A program made the position numbers and the translations under genes. Shown here piece after piece: positions 5,320-6,306 of a stretch of DNA of 6,306 nucleotides; position 1 is the first letter of the stretch, and each line of letters starts with the position of its first letter. The notes below the pieces were generated by a model. The model saw nothing but the letters and a program-made list of their open reading frames with translations, was not told the origin of the DNA and did not search any database. Origin of the DNA: an uncultured Atopobium sp. (GTDB taxonomy: Bacteria; Actinomycetota; Coriobacteriia; Coriobacteriales; Atopobiaceae); the NCBI GenBank assembly GCA_938028565.1, contig CALIZS010000052.1:1-6306 (forward strand), given 5' to 3'.

Positions 5320-6171
5320 GTGAGTGCTTTGCATGCTGAGGGATACTCTTTACATCATCTACTGGAGTGCTCAGGACTTTCGAGGTCCACCTACTACTAC
5401 GCGCTGGCGCACCCAGTAAAGCCGACACGCCCAGAGCTTCACAGAGCGGTTGCAGAGATCTTTTCGCGTACTGCAAACGGATGTGGCCACAGACAGATAG
5501 CCATGTGTCTGCGCGCTGAGCTGGGTGTAAGAATCGCTGATAAGACTGTTCTTAAAATCATGCGTGAGATGGGTATTCGCTGTAAGATACGGCGTGAGAC
5601 AGACTATCACCGCTATAGCTCCTATAAAGGTGTTGTTGGTAAGACCTTTGAAAACGTCATAGGACGTGACTTTTCTGCCGATGGACCGTGGAAGAAGATG
5701 GGTACCGACGTCACAGAGTTTAAGCAGGCGTGGGGCAAGGCGTACTTTGCACCCATCTATGACTTCGGAAGCAAAGAGATTGTCGCATGGAGTGTGTCGA
5801 GGGGTCCAAACATGGTTCAGCAAAAAGCTCTTCTCGATCAACTTTTAGCGAAGATACCTAAAGGCACAACTCCGATTCTGCACAGCGATATGGGTTGGCA
5901 ATATCAGCACAGCGCATGGTGTAAGCGACTAAAAGATGCAGGAGTTATCCAGAGCATGTCCAGAAAGGGTAACTGCATAGACAACGGTGCTACCGAGCAG
6001 GTCTTTGGTCATCTGAAAGACGAGTTCTTCCGAGGAAGAACGTGGCCTAACTTTGAGTCTTTCAAAGCTGATTTGGACGCATATGTTATGTACTGGAACA
6101 CACAAAGGCGTCAGGTTAAACTAAAAGGACTGACCCCGGAGGAGTTCCGGAATCAGTCCTTGGTGGCCTAG
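5320..6171 (+). CDS. IS3-family (IS150 group) OrfB, DDE transposase catalytic part
   Basis: From GTG 5320 the frame encodes 283 residues. It is probably translated mainly as the C-terminal part of an OrfAB fusion of about 456 residues. The N-terminal part has the IS3-type HTH_21 pattern (GLSRSTYYY, then NGCGHRQIAMCLRAELG). The rve integrase core carries Asp130 in GTDVTEF, Asp190 in HSDMGWQYQ and Glu226 in NGATEQVFGHLKDEF. There are 35 residues between the last two acids, and Lys233 sits seven after Glu226, exactly the DD(35)E plus K/R signature. The end TPEEFRNQS is typical of the family. The protein cuts and joins DNA at the IS ends, producing a circular intermediate. The GTG has only a weak upstream AAAGG, so independent translation is uncertain. 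No stop or catalytic loss is seen. Confidence 0.94.
   Translation: MSALHAEGYSLHHLLECSGLSRSTYYYALAHPVKPTRPELHRAVAEIFSRTANGCGHRQIAMCLRAELGVRIADKTVLKIMREMGIRCKIRRETDYHRYSSYKGVVGKTFENVIGRDFSADGPWKKMGTDVTEFKQAWGKAYFAPIYDFGSKEIVAWSVSRGPNMVQQKALLDQLLAKIPKGTTPILHSDMGWQYQHSAWCKRLKDAGVIQSMSRKGNCIDNGATEQVFGHLKDEFFRGRTWPNFESFKADLDAYVMYWNTQRRQVKLKGLTPEEFRNQSLVA
6125..6161 (-). terminator. Right-end hairpin, oriented as a terminator for minus-strand transcription entering the IS
   Basis: AAGGACTGA (6125-6133) pairs with TCAGTCCTT (6153-6161). A second stem, CCGGA (6136-6140) with TCCGG (6146-6150), sits inside it after a 2x2 internal loop, capped by GGAGT. On the minus strand the structure is followed by TTTTAGTTTAA, so it resembles an intrinsic terminator for RNA coming from the right. 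On the plus strand no T tract follows. It lies within the last codons of orfB. Confidence 0.6.
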
Positions 6172-6186
6172 CTCTTTATTAAATTC

Positions 6187-6210
6187 GTCCAAGTTTTGGG
6201 ACGCAGTTCA
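6187..6210 (-). repeat. Right terminal inverted repeat (IRR)
   Basis: GTCCAAG begins it and GCAGTTCA closes it, 16 bases after the orfB stop codon. Read inwards it mirrors IRL with four mismatches. Confidence 0.9.
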
Positions 6211-6247
6211 GGATACGAGGGTTTTGCTTTTAGATTTGAAAGAACGT

Positions 6248-6306
6248 TTAGTTGAACTTAACAACCTTCTGAGCTACACGATAGCCACCAATAGTGACTG
6301 TCTTAC
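6248..6306 (-). CDS. C-terminal end of an unidentified minus-strand gene
   Basis: Reading the minus strand from the right edge, one frame gives KTVTIGGYRVAQKVVKFN and then TAA (complement of 6248-6250). The other two minus frames contain early stops, and the codon use resembles the plus-strand genes, so this is probably a real gene end. Eighteen residues do not reveal a family. It converges with the adhesin operon and the insertion sequence. Its stop codon lies 37 bases from the right end of the element, and no terminator of its own is visible in that gap. Confidence 0.5.
   Translation of the reverse strand, partial: KTVTIGGYRVAQKVVKFN

Larger units (their letters stand above)
4802..6171 (+). 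other. Predicted OrfAB frameshift fusion transposase
   Basis: Translation of orfA to the heptamer at 5260-5266, a -1 slip and continuation in the orfB frame gives about 456 residues. The fusion joins the DNA-binding and zipper part to the catalytic DDE part. In IS3-family elements this fusion is the active transposase. Confidence 0.82.
4757..6210 (+). mobile_element. Complete insertion sequence, IS3 family, IS150 group
   Basis: This 1454-base element is bounded by imperfect 24-base inverted repeats ending in TG...CA. It contains orfA and orfB in -1 phase with a frameshift signal, and all catalytic residues are intact. The orfB length (283 residues), the D-D35-E spacing and the total size agree with the IS150 group. 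Elements of this family move by a copy-out circle pathway using the OrfAB fusion transposase and normally duplicate three or four target bases. Here CAAG precedes the left end and GGAT follows the right end, so there is no duplication. That points to later rearrangement, recombination between copies or one-sided deletion. The element looks otherwise active. Confidence 0.93.

Noticed and set aside
5371..5841. Minus-strand open frame inside orfB
   Set aside because: It overlaps the transposase catalytic region entirely and shows no family features or start signal.
6194..6235. Outward promoter from the right end of the insertion sequence
   Set aside because: The TTGGGA-like segment has no well-spaced -10 box, and the next gene lies on the opposite strand.
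1..6306. CRISPR arrays, tRNA or rRNA genes
   Set aside because: I found no regularly spaced short repeats, no cloverleaf-like sequence and no rRNA-like stretch on either strand.

Overview
The window comes from a Gram-positive, probably host-associated bacterium. It carries genes for sortase-anchored surface proteins with intramolecular isopeptide (FctA/Spy0128-type and CnaB-type) domains. The moderate base composition (by eye close to half GC), the codon use and the style of the surface proteins suggest a Coriobacteriia member such as Atopobium, Lancefieldella or Olsenella. That placement is inference and was not tested by any search.

Positions 1-225 hold the 3' end of a surface-protein gene whose sorting signal is the variant TPYTG. 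After a 44-base gap, positions 270-4703 encode a complete 1477-residue surface protein. It has a signal peptide, a long beta-rich stalk, a CnaB-like domain, two tandem FctA-like isopeptide domains, a Pro-Glu/Asp-rich wall spacer and an LPDTG anchor. It is a large adhesin or pilin-like protein. No sortase gene is present, so assembly into a pilus cannot be decided here.

Positions 4757-6210 are a complete insertion sequence of the IS3 family, IS150 group. It has 24-base imperfect terminal inverted repeats (20 of 24 matching), orfA with helix-turn-helix and zipper features, and orfB with an intact DD(35)E catalytic triad. The two ORFs are joined by a textbook -1 frameshift signal: an A7 slippery heptamer, a 7-base spacer and a stem-loop. 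Both ends of the element hold strong hairpins oriented as terminators of transcription entering from outside, and the left one also buries the orfA ribosome binding site. No target duplication is visible.

Positions 6248-6306 contain the last 18 codons of an unidentified gene on the minus strand, which converges on the insertion sequence.

Functionally, the two surface-protein genes are probably co-transcribed. The insertion sequence sits just behind them, where its left-end hairpin may now end their transcript. The clearest unexpected features are the two-sided transcriptional insulation of the element, a pair of 10-base inverted repeats that closely bracket the whole adhesin gene, and the only two cysteines of the adhesin, in a CEC motif in its last domain.
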